DNA from: Blastobasis lacticolella
Taxonomy: Eukaryota; Arthropoda; Insecta; Lepidoptera; Blastobasidae
Length of the DNA: 64,000 bases
Assembly: GCA_905147135.1 (NCBI GenBank)
Contig: LR990049.1
Coordinates: 11,797,428-11,861,427 of the forward strand
Reading direction: 5' to 3'
The notes beneath the pieces were generated by a model. It was not told the origin of the DNA and searched no databases. It saw only the letters and a program-made list of their open reading frames with translations. Shown piece after piece: positions 1 through 11,452 of this stretch (positions within the stretch are counted from its first letter, which is position 1; every line of letters begins with the position of its first letter). Both the position numbers and the translations under genes were made by a program.

Positions 1-1529
1 GATGGTTTACTTATTCACGCTTTTCACCAATTTCGTAGGTGTACCAATAATGTTGTACCTATATGTGTGTGTTACAAGTTTGTGTACAACAATAACAATT
101 TATCGTTGAAGCTTTCAATGGCAAAAGCAGTTTGGTGATAACTACCTTCAGTTATTTACTGTAGAAAATACTTGAAGCAATCCCGAGCCAAATAATCTCT
201 TGTTATATTTTACTTTATAAATTACATAACAATTTTTATCAAAACTTCCTCCCCAGACCAATTTGCCACCGATGACATAAAAATGCTCTTCCCAGGAAGG
301 AATGTAAAAGGAGCCGTGACATGCTTGTACCATATCAGGTATAATATAATTGAAATTAATTGGGAGATGAATGCGAATAATTTGGTGGAACCAGTTCCCT
401 GGAAGTCGACGTTTCAATTATTTGTGGCGAGGGTCGTTGTCGGATTCCGCGGAAACGGTGCTCGGCGACGCCGCGGCTTGACCGTTCTACCGCGAATGCT
501 TCAGGTTATTCCACTTCTAGCGGTGAGTGTACCTTTATACATTTTCATAGGTAGATATACTTGGTTACATAAAATTAGAGACTAAGAACATTGTCTGTGG
601 GTGTTTTGGGTAACTTTGGTTCAAACCGGAATGATGAAAATGTAGTTGCTAGGCGGCAGAAATAGTCAAGTCGGTGTGGTCCAAACGGCCTGCACAAGTT
701 TTATAGAATATCTATCAAACTCATACGTAGAGACCTTCCATATTTCAGTAAAAACGGTAAGAATCCAGTTTTTTAGAACTGCCATTGTTATTTTTGCTAT
801 ACTATTAGTTCTTCTTTCTTTGTTTTCGAGTCCTTGTGGCACTCGATAGATTCTGCCTACCCCCATTGCGATACTGACGTGTGTGTATGTATGTATGTTC
901 TTTCAATGTATGTAGTATCAACGTGAAATAGAAAATCTGCTTTGCAACAAAACTTGAATTCAGGCGGTTAGTGATATAAGATCTGTGTTATGTTATAAAA
1001 AATGATTTCTCGTCAAAAATCTGCACCAGCGAGCATTCTTTAGAACAAAGCATTTTTCTCCCAAAACGGGGTTTACGTGAAAAATTACCAACGGCCACGA
1101 GCAAAAAATTTGTCCAGATTTATTGTTAAATAAATACCGAGGTTACAAAGGTACGTATCCAAAGCTAGAACAAGGGATTTATAAATTATTGAAACAGTAC
1201 TTACTTTCTTTCTACTTACGTACTTACTTTCAGTAAAAATATTCGGTAACCTTTGATATATAGCCCTTGGTAGACATAGCATTCTATTTCGATTTCAGCA
1301 TTGTTTTTGTTACCTCCAAGGACTTACATTAATCGTTGAGACGTTAAAGATAGACGTACTATCTGTCTAAGATAATCTGAGATTTATTAATCACATAATC
1401 TTCTCCATTACTAGAGATGCTATAATAGGTGTACTAATACAAAATTTGCGGTAAAATCATAATAAGGTGTCAATTTTCTATTCCTTACTAGCTATTTCAA
1501 ATTACCACATAAAATTGACCAACGCGATA
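1..1529. other. Gene-free AT-rich stretch
   Basis: I see no coding sequence, RNA gene or recognisable repeat here. Short open frames at 283-585 and 646-849 have no recognisable domain and no plausible gene structure. The stretch probably belongs to an intron or intergenic spacer. Confidence 0.5.
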
Positions 1530-1785
1530 TTGCCATGGTCGATTGCCCGCGTGGTGTCCGGCAGAGTAGAATAGCACCAACCCCTTACACTCGTGGGTGT
1601 CGTACAAGGCGACTAATGTTTTCGAGGCAAAAGATCTGAAGTCACCGTAGGCAGGAAAATGAGTAGCAGCGTTTTTCATTGTTATATTTGTAATACTGCG
1701 ATCTCCAACCCGCCTCAAGCGTGGAGATTATGGCAATAACGTCTCCTTTCGTGGGAGAGGTCCTAAGTCCAGCAGTGGACTGTTA
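1530..1785 (+). repeat. Interspersed repeat family A, copy 1
   Basis: This segment matches 58322-58565 and, in its second half, 35318-35412. Shared blocks in order are 'GCAGAGTAGAATAGCAC', 'AGCAGCGTTTTTCATTGTTAT', an 'ACTGCGATCTCCAACCCGC' block, 'GTGGAGATTATGGCAATAAC', and a 3' end 'CCAGCAGTGGACTGTTATGATG'. The end resembles the 'CAGCAGTGGAC...TGATGATG' tail common in lepidopteran retroposons, so the + strand is given as the retroposon orientation. The copies are diverged, which suggests old insertions. Confidence 0.6.
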
Positions 1786-1957
1786 TGATGAAATCGCCAA
1801 ACTAAAACATATCAAATAAAAGCATGTACCTACTTTAAGCTATACCTACCTTCAAACTTCCACGTGAAATACCTCATTACGATATCTTCATGCGCTCATA
1901 CGAAAGACATCAACGCTCTATTTTTAAATACCATCCTGTCGCGTACGACCATACTAT

Positions 1958-2480
1958 TGAATAATGAAATGAAATGTAATGGTTTATTTGTTTTGCATAA
2001 AAAAAGACAGTTTAAATAAATTCGACTATTATCGACCATAAATAACAGAAAAATAAAAACTAATTATACAAAACAAAATGGTCCATGGCTCAGTTATGAC
2101 TGCCAGTGAGACCAACAGTCGCTGTTATTCTGCTATGGCCAAATGCTATCCTAGTCCAACCACACAATGCTTAGGCTAGGACAACAATAAAACACACATT
2201 ACATACTTTTTGCCAAACAACATTTTGCGTATTTTGCATACATATAAATTAAATCACTGCACCTACATATATTAAACAATAATATTCAAAACAAACATGT
2301 ACCAATACCAAACACAACATTGCCATCACCACAAATATTAAAGATTGCCGGCATCCCTCGACTGCTTCAAGATCAGCCACGAATAACATTTTTTACGAAA
2401 AATAGCGACTGTCATCGACAGTGCACTACGCACCGGGGGTGGCAAGTCATTCCAAATCTTCTCAAGCCGATATGACATTT
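1958..2480 (-). pseudogene. 3' end of a 5'-truncated non-LTR retrotransposon (RT C-terminus plus 3' UTR)
   Basis: Read on the minus strand, 2478-2338 encodes about 46 residues. They contain a 'YRLEKIWNDLPPPVRSA' segment followed by a Phe/Lys-rich stretch and a stop codon. This 'WN.LP..VR' block is typical of the extreme C-terminus of CR1/Jockey-type reverse transcriptase ORFs. A roughly 375-bp AT-rich 3' UTR follows, with an AATAAA signal close to a terminal repeat of the (ATTTC)n type at about 1958-1975. The frame upstream at 2766-2503 may be older coding sequence, but it does not join in frame. The element is inactive and lacks RT and endonuclease. The clade is not resolved. Confidence 0.6.
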
Positions 2481-2769
2481 TAAATGCATAAACAAGATTA
2501 GTTTAAAACCAAAGTTTCCAATTCGCATGTGTGTTGCATATATCTTCTAAACTACAACGGATACAGTTTTCGCTAACTTCCACAAGGCAGGTTTGGTACC
2601 TATTATGTGCGAAATCTCGGTTGTTACACACTATTAGGGCCAAGGAAAAAAAAATACACCACATATCCACGACCGTGACACGTTCTGCTGAAAAGGAAGC
2701 GTATGAGGGCCCATCACTCTCGCACAGGCTGCGCAGGGTCACGCCTCCTCGCGATGTCATCGTCACGTA

Positions 2770-3727
2770 ACTGTATTCTATTTCCGTATATTCGGTATAT
2801 CGCGTTACAATTTCAGCTTTATGGGTCGGAGGGACGGATTTCTGTCAATAGCAAGGCATTTACGAGGGAATCGAATTTATAACGCCAATGAGACATGGCG
2901 CTCCTACTCGAGGGAAGATGATTTCGTTTTGATGTTTCAAGGAGTTTAGACTTATTTGCGTACCTAATTAGTGTTCTTGTCTTGTATTTGCACAAACATG
3001 TATGTAACATGTTTCTGTTCGCTTGGAATATATTATTTGGATACAGGTTTACTAGACGTTAAAGTAGATAACCTAAGACATGTCTAATGTGAAGCTCTAT
3101 CCAGCATTAACAACTCATTATACCAACACACAGGGAGATAACAAGCATTATTTGCCAGCTTTAATAGAGCATAAAACACGACGTGAAACGTGATAGTGAA
3201 GTTTGTACTTGCTTTAGAAAGTAAGTGACCCTTTCATGAAAGTTCCGCACGATCAACCGCTATAAAATATTAGTCGTAAACTCACCGGCGAGGCTTATAA
3301 AGGGAGACAATTTCAAATGTTTTTTTCACCACAATCTATAAATAGCGTACTTGTACTGATTCGTTGATAATTTAAACGTTTTATTTAAAAAAAATCTTTG
3401 GCAATTGAAATGTTATACGTTGGCTTGTCCAAAAGTATTTAGTCAACGGCTGGTTATACATGCTATTGTTTTAATTTTTGTATAGTTTAAAGGAAAATTT
3501 TATTTCAAACTCCTTGGCCAAAAATCAATAGCCGGCAACTTTTAGTTATTTTTTATCGATTATTAAAAATAACATGTCTCAACAAAATTACCAGAATCAA
3601 CCCCTACGACGCGACGGTGGTAACGCGGGAAGCATTTTGTTTTAATTCTTTTGTTTTAAAAAATTAAAACAATAGGGTGTGTAACAAGCCGTTGACTTAA
3701 AACTTTGGATCAGCCTAGTATGGCAAT
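2770..3727. other. Gene-free stretch
   Basis: Nothing recognisable: AT-rich, low-complexity patches and no supported open frame. Confidence 0.45.
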
Positions 3728-3808
3728 ATATGTTGGCCTTTGTGGAGATCTCTGGGGGAGGCCTATGCCCAGCAGTAGGCATCTTCTGACTGATATGATG
3801 ATGATGAT
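3728..3808 (+). repeat. Lepidopteran retroposon 3' tail with (ATG)n end
   Basis: The segment contains 'CTGGGGGAGGCCTATGCCCA' and 'GCAGTAGGCATCTTCTG', and ends in a GATGATGATGATG run. I know this as one of the commonest lepidopteran interspersed tails. It is the 3' UTR and trinucleotide tail of a non-LTR element or its SINE partner. No coding sequence is attached, so it is a 5'-truncated or SINE-like copy. Confidence 0.75.
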
Positions 3809-5585
3809 TGAAATGTTAACAAGACTGGTTAGACCTTCGCCTCGCTTTTCCTTGAAAAAGTTGACGCAAATTAAGTTGAAATTCGTATATTAATAACGGC
3901 ATATTTAATTAACGATAACAATATTACCGGGCTCAGATTTTCAATACCTTATTGCTTTTTCGCCGGCATGGATAGAGGCTCTCGAAGCCTCTAGCGTAGA
4001 AAACCCTTTCCATATAAATAATTACTGAGGATTCAAGATCAGGTTGCTGCCCCATTAAGCTGATCTGCCCCGCGGGGTCTACGCAATAATGGATAATTTT
4101 CACGCGGCATTTAACTTGCCAGATTAGTGATGATCTGACGCTATCGACTCGACCCTTCTAATTCTGGATAGCTTCACTGTATGCCACTCCGGATGTCGTA
4201 CCTTGCAGCCCTTAATGGAGGATCGCGTAATACCATCAAAATCCACGAGCTTGATTGTGTTTCGTTAAAATTTTACTAATTAAATAGCCAGCCATAATAT
4301 ATACTTATGGAAAAATAACATACAATGGGAGCAGGAAAATAGCAATTGAAAAATATTTACACACTTTATATGATTAATCCATTATTCATTAATAAAGTAC
4401 CACTAGCAAAGGTACTTGTAAACTCATTTCTTTACGCTTTCAATTCAATTTCAAAGTACTCTTGTAACTCCAAGTTAATGGCCTCATTTCTAATTGCTTT
4501 CTGACGTATCGTGATCTATCCAGCACCCTGAGGGCTATGTAGCATGTTACGCTAGTTCGTTACCGAGGCTATTATTTATAAAGAAACCTTTTTAGAATGA
4601 GAACAAAAAAAATACACCCGTATCAAATTGATAAGTCGTTCAACATTCCACTGGTGATTATATCTTGTGTGGAGACCATCGGAAGCCGAAAACAAATTAC
4701 TCTATATAGAGCGAGGTGTTAGAATACCCCGCGCCGCGATGCTCCAACGACGGTAATAAAAATCTTTTGGAATTTTAATAATTTTATTGTTGCTACACGC
4801 TTCACCCATACAATCCAGTGAAACAGGTTTCGAATAGTTTACAAGTAATTTGAGATCGATTGCGCCAAGATCAATTTTCTTTAGAACTATTACTATAGAC
4901 GTGATTTACAGCCGGTTCGATCCTAGCGCTTAGGGCATGCAAGGGAACAGGATGCGGTTCCAGTATCTCCGTAGTAGGTATTCGTGCGCTTACGCACGGA
5001 ATCTGGCCGCGGGACGTAAGAAGCGGGCATCTACTCGACCACCGGATGCCGATGTGCCGGAGGGAAAAACTCATAATTGATTCCGCGTAGTGGCCGCCAC
5101 GGTCCTGCGGCGGCCGGTTCACAGCCAACCCGCCATTAGAGGAAATAGCCTGCGCCTCCCGCCCGCCACTCACTCCCGCCCCGCACTCCTCTCGCGCGGC
5201 GCTACACGCGACTAATCATAGTCACTTCAGAAGGACAAACGATTATTACCCGCACACCATCGAGTTAGCTTGGCATAAAATACTTGAGAGTTTTTGTATG
5301 CTCACAACTTCTATAGCGTTAAATTCCTAGAGTCGGATCTCGTGTAAGTCATATGGTTCTCACGTATTACATAACTCGTATTAATTAATTAGGTCGGATG
5401 GGAACCGAGGAGCGGATCGAATTTTAATTAATGCTATAGATATCGGGTTAGAAATGTTATCTGCGCCGGCTGTGGACTAAATTATTCAATCCACGTCATC
5501 CCGAACAGTGGCTGTATCTCGGGCCGGTCGGTTACAGCTTCAATGAATGCCAAATCACTCCACCTTGTTCGATAACCATTGTCTA
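3809..5585. other. Gene-free stretch with GC-rich patch
   Basis: No gene or repeat recognised. The part at about 5010-5215 is markedly richer in G, C and CpG than its surroundings and carries a 100-codon open frame on the minus strand with no recognisable domain. It may be regulatory DNA, but this is not supported beyond composition. Confidence 0.35.
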
Positions 5586-5815
5586 TTAGGGGCGCTTGTT
5601 ATGCATGCGGGCCGGGCTCGCGCTCGCGGGCCGTGCGTGCGCCCGCGTGCGGGGAGCAGCCACAAAGGGCAGCGAGACATGCAAATTGCGTCTCCATTAT
5701 CTGCCGTCGGATGCGCCGGGGATTTACATAGGAATGGAGCGTAGCTCGCGGCGGTGGCGGTTAGGGCTTCCGCGGCGAGGCCCGCCGCCGCAGCGCCCGC
5801 GCCGCCCGCGATGAT
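5586..5815. other. GC- and CpG-rich island, possible regulatory or untranslated exon sequence
   Basis: This roughly 230-bp block is dense in CpG ('GGGCCGGGCTCGCGCTCGCG', then a run of CCGCCGCCGCAG and CGCCGCCCGCG type). Flanking DNA is AT-rich. Two overlapping open frames exist, but their products are Arg/Ala/Gly-rich, as expected from base composition. A promoter, untranslated first exon or conserved enhancer are all possible; none is proven. Confidence 0.3.
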
Positions 5816-8800
5816 TACGCCCGCTAAATCGCAAATCTGCGACGCTCATTCATAACTCCGCCGAGACGACCCCGAACTGAATCTGCATAATCGTCCCGTT
5901 TACCGTTTCGAAAATATTTCATTTTAACCTTTTCGTTGCAAGCGCAGTGACGTCGTTGCGTAATTAAACTAAATACTCTGTTCTGCATGAAGGATTATTA
6001 TTTGCTGCAGGTGCATTTCCCTGTGACTGAAATCAATAGACAATAGATAGCCTTTGTTGACAAATTATTGGACTTTGGATGGAACATAACAACACCCATC
6101 GCCACGCTCTCGTCCGAGAAAAGGCCCGGCTACGGGGTTTGTCCTATAGGCCTGCACCTGCTGGCACAGACAGGGACCAGAGCAGCAGACGAACGAAAAG
6201 ATGCACCTTTCAATTAGAGGTAGGACAGGGCTCACAAGTAGGTTCCGCTATACCTAGAAACGTACATAGGTGCGAGCTATTTATATAGAATCATTTACTG
6301 GCGTCGCTTATTAATTTTCGCAGAATTTCATAACATGAAACCAGCCAAGTTAATAACATGAGATTGCAGCTAATTAGGCTGTCTATTCACATAATAGATG
6401 TTATGAAAAAGCTCCTTTCGTTTTTACTAAATGTGCAACAGTATTGCACAATCAAAGCGCTAAAACAAAATTTATTAACACAAGTTTCATCACTGGCTAT
6501 TTAACAAAAATATAATTAACTCCTTCCACATAACAGGCGTAGGCATTTTATTATTATTGATTAATTAGTAAAATGTAACTAATTAACACCACAACATAAC
6601 ATGTTACATTGATGTTAATGACGTATTTTAGTGCGGTATTTATGGGAGCCGGTTTATGATCTGAGTCGCAATGCGAACGGTACTTATTCGAAGTACGTAA
6701 TGGAAAACAAGAAGACATGTTATGTTCAGAGAGAGATACTCGTAATAGACAGTATTTGAATTTTTCAATGGTATCACACAATTTATTTACAATACAACAC
6801 TTAATTAAAACATTCGTTGCTCGTTTCTCGGGCAACGGATTAGCATCGCTATTCAATGAGACAACGCAGCCAGGTTTTTGGGCACTGTTTCAGGGGGCAG
6901 TGGTGTGGACGACTTTTTTAATTTTTTGTATATATTTTATATGTATTAGTGTATAATTTTATGTAAAAATAAATTAGAAATACTGATAGTCATGAAAACA
7001 TTGGACCGATAATAAACAACTCTGATTTCAATAGTACCTAACCTAAGACATAAACAACTCATTCAAAGTGCTGGGGAATTTTGACGAAATCGTGGTTCGC
7101 ATAACTTAGGTTACGCAATACAGTACAGCACCCGCCGCGCCGGCGCAGTCGCTGCACTAACCTTGGTACGCAAGCCTACGTGGGCCGACTTACAAGCAGA
7201 CGACGATTATGTTATCCAAACATAAATAAAATTTGCTATATCAATATTCGAAACACTTGACTGACTGTTTGGTTAGGATTCGGTAATGATATGGCATGTA
7301 GGAGGAAACGATTATGTTATTTCGTCACGTTGTCTTGCCATTGATAGATGTTAAAGTATAGGCACAGAAAAAAAATACTGTACTACGTAGTGTGTATATT
7401 TATAGCGGCTATTCTACCTATAATTTAAAATCATTAAACGCCTGACCACTCTTTACACGAAATAAATTTGGATGTCCATTCGTATTCTGGAGACCTGGGA
7501 TTCTTTACTTTATTATTTATGTAGGTTAGGGTTAGGTTAGGTTAGGTACTATTTTTATTGAGAATAAAGTTTAAAGTGTAGGAAACAAATAAACAAACCG
7601 TAATTCGGTTTCACTAAGCATTCAAATAAACTTATTCCGCTCTCTTCTCCTCCTTTAAATCGATTTGTCAGCTCGACTCGATCATTTATCTCGCGGACCG
7701 CTTTAAAAGCGGCTGCCCTCTGTTTGTAAACGAACAATAAAACAAACTGGAATCGCGATAAAGTATTGTCCTTATGCCTGTATCGATACCCGACTCGATA
7801 CATTAATCAACCGTTGTTAGTATGGCTAGTGTGGTATCATCGGTTGCTTTTAGTTTTAGTGGTCTCAAGGCTACTTTGCTATACGAATCTTAAGATGAAC
7901 CAATGCTAAATTGACTTCCTTTATTACGTGTTTGTTGTTGTAACCCATTGATGAAAACCCATTCACGCCTACCCAGCTCTGTACACCGTTCAATTTAAAT
8001 TTATCGTTTCTGTCTCGTTATAAACTAGCTTTAATCTCAATTCGTAATCTAGCTCATAAGTAATCTGCTGTACTCATAGATTAACGAGTAGAGCTTGCCC
8101 AAGGAAGTCGATTTTACGATCACAAAATGTCTATGAGAATGGCTGCTAGTGATAAAATACAGAGCGTCGTTCGGAGAGGCAGGAAATCTCAGTGACAGAT
8201 AATGACCGCGATTAGGTGTGGATCACTCCGTTGAGATACCGTAAAGTTATTTTTATTATTTAGTTCTTAATAAAATTGAATGAGCAAGGACTTTTACTCA
8301 TATGTTTTAGGAACTTATACAAAAATTGATTTGAAAAGTTGTGTATACCTGATTTGACTTATCCCCTTTAAACATTGTATTCGTTTTACTTGCCTCAACT
8401 CACGACGCCTGCAATAACTGAAACTCAAGAAGAGTATTTATTTCCAGAGAATTCTACGAAAATTCCCCATTATAATTATTCAAATAAATACTGAACAAGG
8501 TAAGAATTGTTTATACAAAGGAACTTCAGTGACTTTTTCCTGCGGAAGCTGTATGAACAAGCTGGAAGTTCGGCGTGTTATTGTCGAGTTATTGTTAACT
8601 CCCGCCGCAGCCGGTCCTTGGCGGGCAGCCGGCCAGCGCGGCGTTCGGTTCCAAAACCAACACTCTTCGTGACGATAATTCACGCGAAAATTACACGGTC
8701 GGTCGGTCGCCGACCGCCGCACGACCATACCATTTTTCTCTCACACAAATAGCCCGATAATAACGTTTAATTCAAAGTGAAATAGAATTCGAATAGAAAG

Positions 8801-9066
8801 TTGGACGAATGATATTCAATTAGCTGAACGGTTTTCGTGTACACCGTAGACGTCTATAAAAGCCTAGTAATAAAAGGAGCTGATATAAAACTGCCTAATA
8901 AAAACGAATTAAGAATTACGATTTTGTCGTAAAATCTTACTTGAGAAAGTGTACAGCCTGCCCGATTCCACTAAACTTAAGATTGCGCTTAAGTTGATTT
9001 AGGTTATTTCTAACTAGAAAATGTATTGCGCCAACACTAAGTCAATCTTAACCTTTTGTGACAGCT
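5816..9066. other. Gene-free stretch
   Basis: No gene recognised. It includes a short TTAGG-type array (7523-7546) and a GC-rich patch at about 8590-8740 with overlapping open frames on both strands, which is a composition effect. The rest is AT-rich without visible repeats. Confidence 0.4.
7523..7546 (+). repeat. Short interstitial TTAGG-type array
   Basis: The sequence reads GGTTAGG, GTTAGG, TTAGG and TTAGG in direct succession. TTAGG is the canonical insect telomere unit. Here the units are mixed 5- and 6-mers and the tract is only 24 bp, so it is more likely a chance microsatellite or double-strand-break repair scar than telomere. Confidence 0.6.
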
Positions 9067-9166
9067 AGCCCGGCTTGCACCAAATTCTTAAGCACATTTA
9101 CGAATGACGATTAACGTAATTTTGTATGAAATTATGTGTTTATCTTAAGTTTAGTGCAAGCCGGCT
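9067..9166. mobile_element. Hairpin MITE, family H, copy 1
   Basis: About 100 bp form an imperfect hairpin. The left arm 'AGCCCGGCTTGCACCAAATT' plus CTTAAG pairs with the right arm CTTAAGTTTAGTGCAAGCCGGCT. A second copy sits at 39371-39473 with the same arm sequence. There is no coding capacity, so it is a non-autonomous foldback element. I could not define a target-site duplication. Confidence 0.65.
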
Positions 9167-9789
9167 CTAAGTGCTTAGGAATTTCATTAGGCGTCTTTCT
9201 ATGGGTTTTCTAAGGTTATCTTAAACTGAAGCGTCGCCTATAGTTAGTGCAACCAGGCCTCGGAGTCATAAGGAGGGTTAGGTGCGTTCTGAAGACTCGT
9301 CACCTTGACAAAGTGATCGGGGCCCGCTGGGTGCGATGACCAGCCGGATTTCACGCACGAGCAGGGCTTATTGGTTTTAAAAGCGTCACTTTGCCGCGGT
9401 CACGCACAAACCCAGTTGCGGCCTCCGCCCGTCTCGAATCCTTCCCCGGATCGACGATTATTTCGTGTAACCTTCCTAGACGCACAGCTGTCTATAAATA
9501 CCTAATCGTCTTTGAGCTGTGTATCTTACCATATGACATAATAAAAAAGTTGATCAAAAACTAAAAACCACTGCTATTAAAAAACTGAAAAGTTAAAAAC
9601 AAGCCGAATGTTAGAAATAAGTGTATATAGTGCAAGTGTCAGTTTAATTTTATTTCATCATCATCATCATATATTTAAGAGTGGTGTCTCGTCGGTGGAG
9701 CAATCGCCACTCTTCTCTCCTATCTGCCAACCTCTTCATCTCTTTATAATCTCCGGCGCTCACTTTTTTCTTCACGTCCTTCCAATATT
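9167..9789. other. Gene-free stretch
   Basis: No gene found. A fragment at about 9215-9260 ('AGTTAGTGCAACCAGGCC') resembles the arms of hairpin family H, so further decayed MITE sequence may be present. Confidence 0.35.
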
Positions 9790-9939
9790 GACAATTTCGA
9801 ATCATGATAATTTGATACTATTGAATTAATTGTTTTTTAACATTGACATCAACTATTAGTACTTAATTCTATTCATGAAACTATTTTAAATGACGATGTA
9901 TGCTTATTACTACGAATAAATGAATATGAATATGAATAT
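9790..9939 (+). repeat. Retroposon 3' tail, near-identical partner of 45527-45678
   Basis: About 150 bp match 45527-45678 with one visible base difference (T at 9843, C at 45580). Both end in repeated GAATAT units after an AATAAATGAATATG end. The identity starts abruptly at 9790 with different sequence upstream, as expected for 5'-truncated retroposition. No coding sequence is included. Confidence 0.75.
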
Positions 9940-10649
9940 TCATATGTTAGCCTTCCTTTTCCTCTCTTTCCTTCAACTTTGCCTTCTATTATGACTCTTA
10001 AAAAATTTTCATGTCTTATTAAAAATTTTTTCAACTTCACAATTTTTTATAAAAGACCTATCCAAGGGCATTTTGGTTTTTGAGACTAATTTAACACCTT
10101 AATTGTCGAAATCCATTCAGAAGTTTGGAAGATACGAGGTTATAAAGAGGCGAAAATTATTTTTTGACAATCGGGTAAAAAATGACTGAAAATAATAGAA
10201 CAGAGAACGATAAAGTTTCGACATGTAAGTACTCGTACATCTAGGCACATTACCCTATAACAGAAACCAATAAGTCTGCAACCGAAGAAAAGTGAAAAAG
10301 CAAGATGATAAATACATTTTTGCAAGCAATAATAACGTTCTCGTGATTTGTGCTCGTAACTTACACCTGAGCGAACGTAGCGTGTTTCGCTAAAAAGCTC
10401 AGTAAAAATGTCGGAGGAAAACAATATCTCTCACTTCATCAGCTCTGGGACCAAATAAAATGAACAACTGGAAAAAACAAGCTTGTTATCTGCAATTAGT
10501 TTCCGACGAGAGCTGGGTCTGACTTGAATCTTGTCTTGGATAGGTATAGCAATAGGGGAGCGATTCGGATATGAAAAACACGCATGGATTGTTTTCGACT
10601 TGGCTGTACCTACTCATTCATAAAGTAGATATAGATTTGAACTATGACT

Positions 10650-11452
10650 TTTTTGCTTGGACAAATTCATTGCCATTTAGCCGCAAAGCAAGCAAAGCTA
10701 TGGGTATTGGATAACTGATAAACTACTTATTTACTTTTTTCTATATATACTTATTATACAGGGTGGCCAGTTGAGTGACGTCATAGATTTTTTTTTAGAT
10801 TGCCCACCCCAAGACCTATCGAAAACACCCCCATGTATGTTCAGCGATTATTGATAGTTTACGAGTTATGAATTTTTGATGTACAGATTTTTAAACATTT
10901 GATTGAAAAAAAAATTTTTTTTTGGTATTTAATAAGTTGAACGTTTTTCAAAGTTTTTAAAATTATCTTGGAGACTCAGACCTACACCAAATACCTATTT
11001 TTTTTTTTTTAATTTTGGTCTTCTGGCTTGAAAAAGCTAATTTTTAACTTTGAACCTAAATTGTACCCAGTTGCTGTTTGAATTTGCTTGTGATTTTTTG
11101 TACGGTAAGAGAACACTTAATAACAATTACAAAAAGCAAATCAAACTCCCAAAAATTATTAAACTTTTCAATCAAATGTTTAAAAATCTGGACCATCACT
11201 AAATTTTAAATCAAAAATTCATAACTCGTAAACTATCAATAATCGCTGAACATACATGGGGGTGTTTTCGATAGGTCTTGGGGTGGGCAATCTAAAAAAA
11301 AATCTATGACGTCACTCAACTGGCCACCCTGTACATACTACACCCAAACCCGTAACAGAAATTAAAATTCATCATTTCAATTTCTGCTCGGCCGAGAATC
11401 AAACTCGGGACCTCTGCGTGGCGACCGGCATGTTAACCAACTGAACCATTCA
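10650..11452 (-). mobile_element. tRNA-derived SINE (family 2), minus strand, split by a MITE
   Basis: The tRNA-like head on the minus strand is at 11452-11375. It has an A-box-like 'TGGTTCAGTTGGTTAAC' and a B-box-like 'GAGTTTGATTC'. The body continues as the '...AGAAATTGAAATGATGAATTTTA...' segment and then stops at the MITE (10759-11331). It resumes at 10758-10650 with 'TATCAGTTATCCAATACCCATAG' and the '..AATTTGTCCAAG' end. The uninterrupted copy at 47190-47400 has these two halves adjacent, which shows this is one SINE with a later insertion. Confidence 0.75.
10759..11331. mobile_element. 573-bp MITE with long terminal inverted repeats and TA target duplication
   Basis: The ends read CAGGGTGGCCAGTTGAGTG and its reverse complement. 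The inverted repeats extend for roughly 150 bp (10759-10911 against 11164-11331, with a short indel). The element is flanked by TA at 10757-10758 and 11332-11333. The TA duplication and CAGGGT ends are as in Tc1/mariner-type non-autonomous elements. The interior is A/T-rich with no open frame. It sits inside a SINE and is therefore younger than it. Confidence 0.85.

Noticed and set aside
5547..5814. Two overlapping plus-strand frames in the CpG-rich block
   Set aside because: Arg/Ala/Gly-rich products as expected from composition; no domain.
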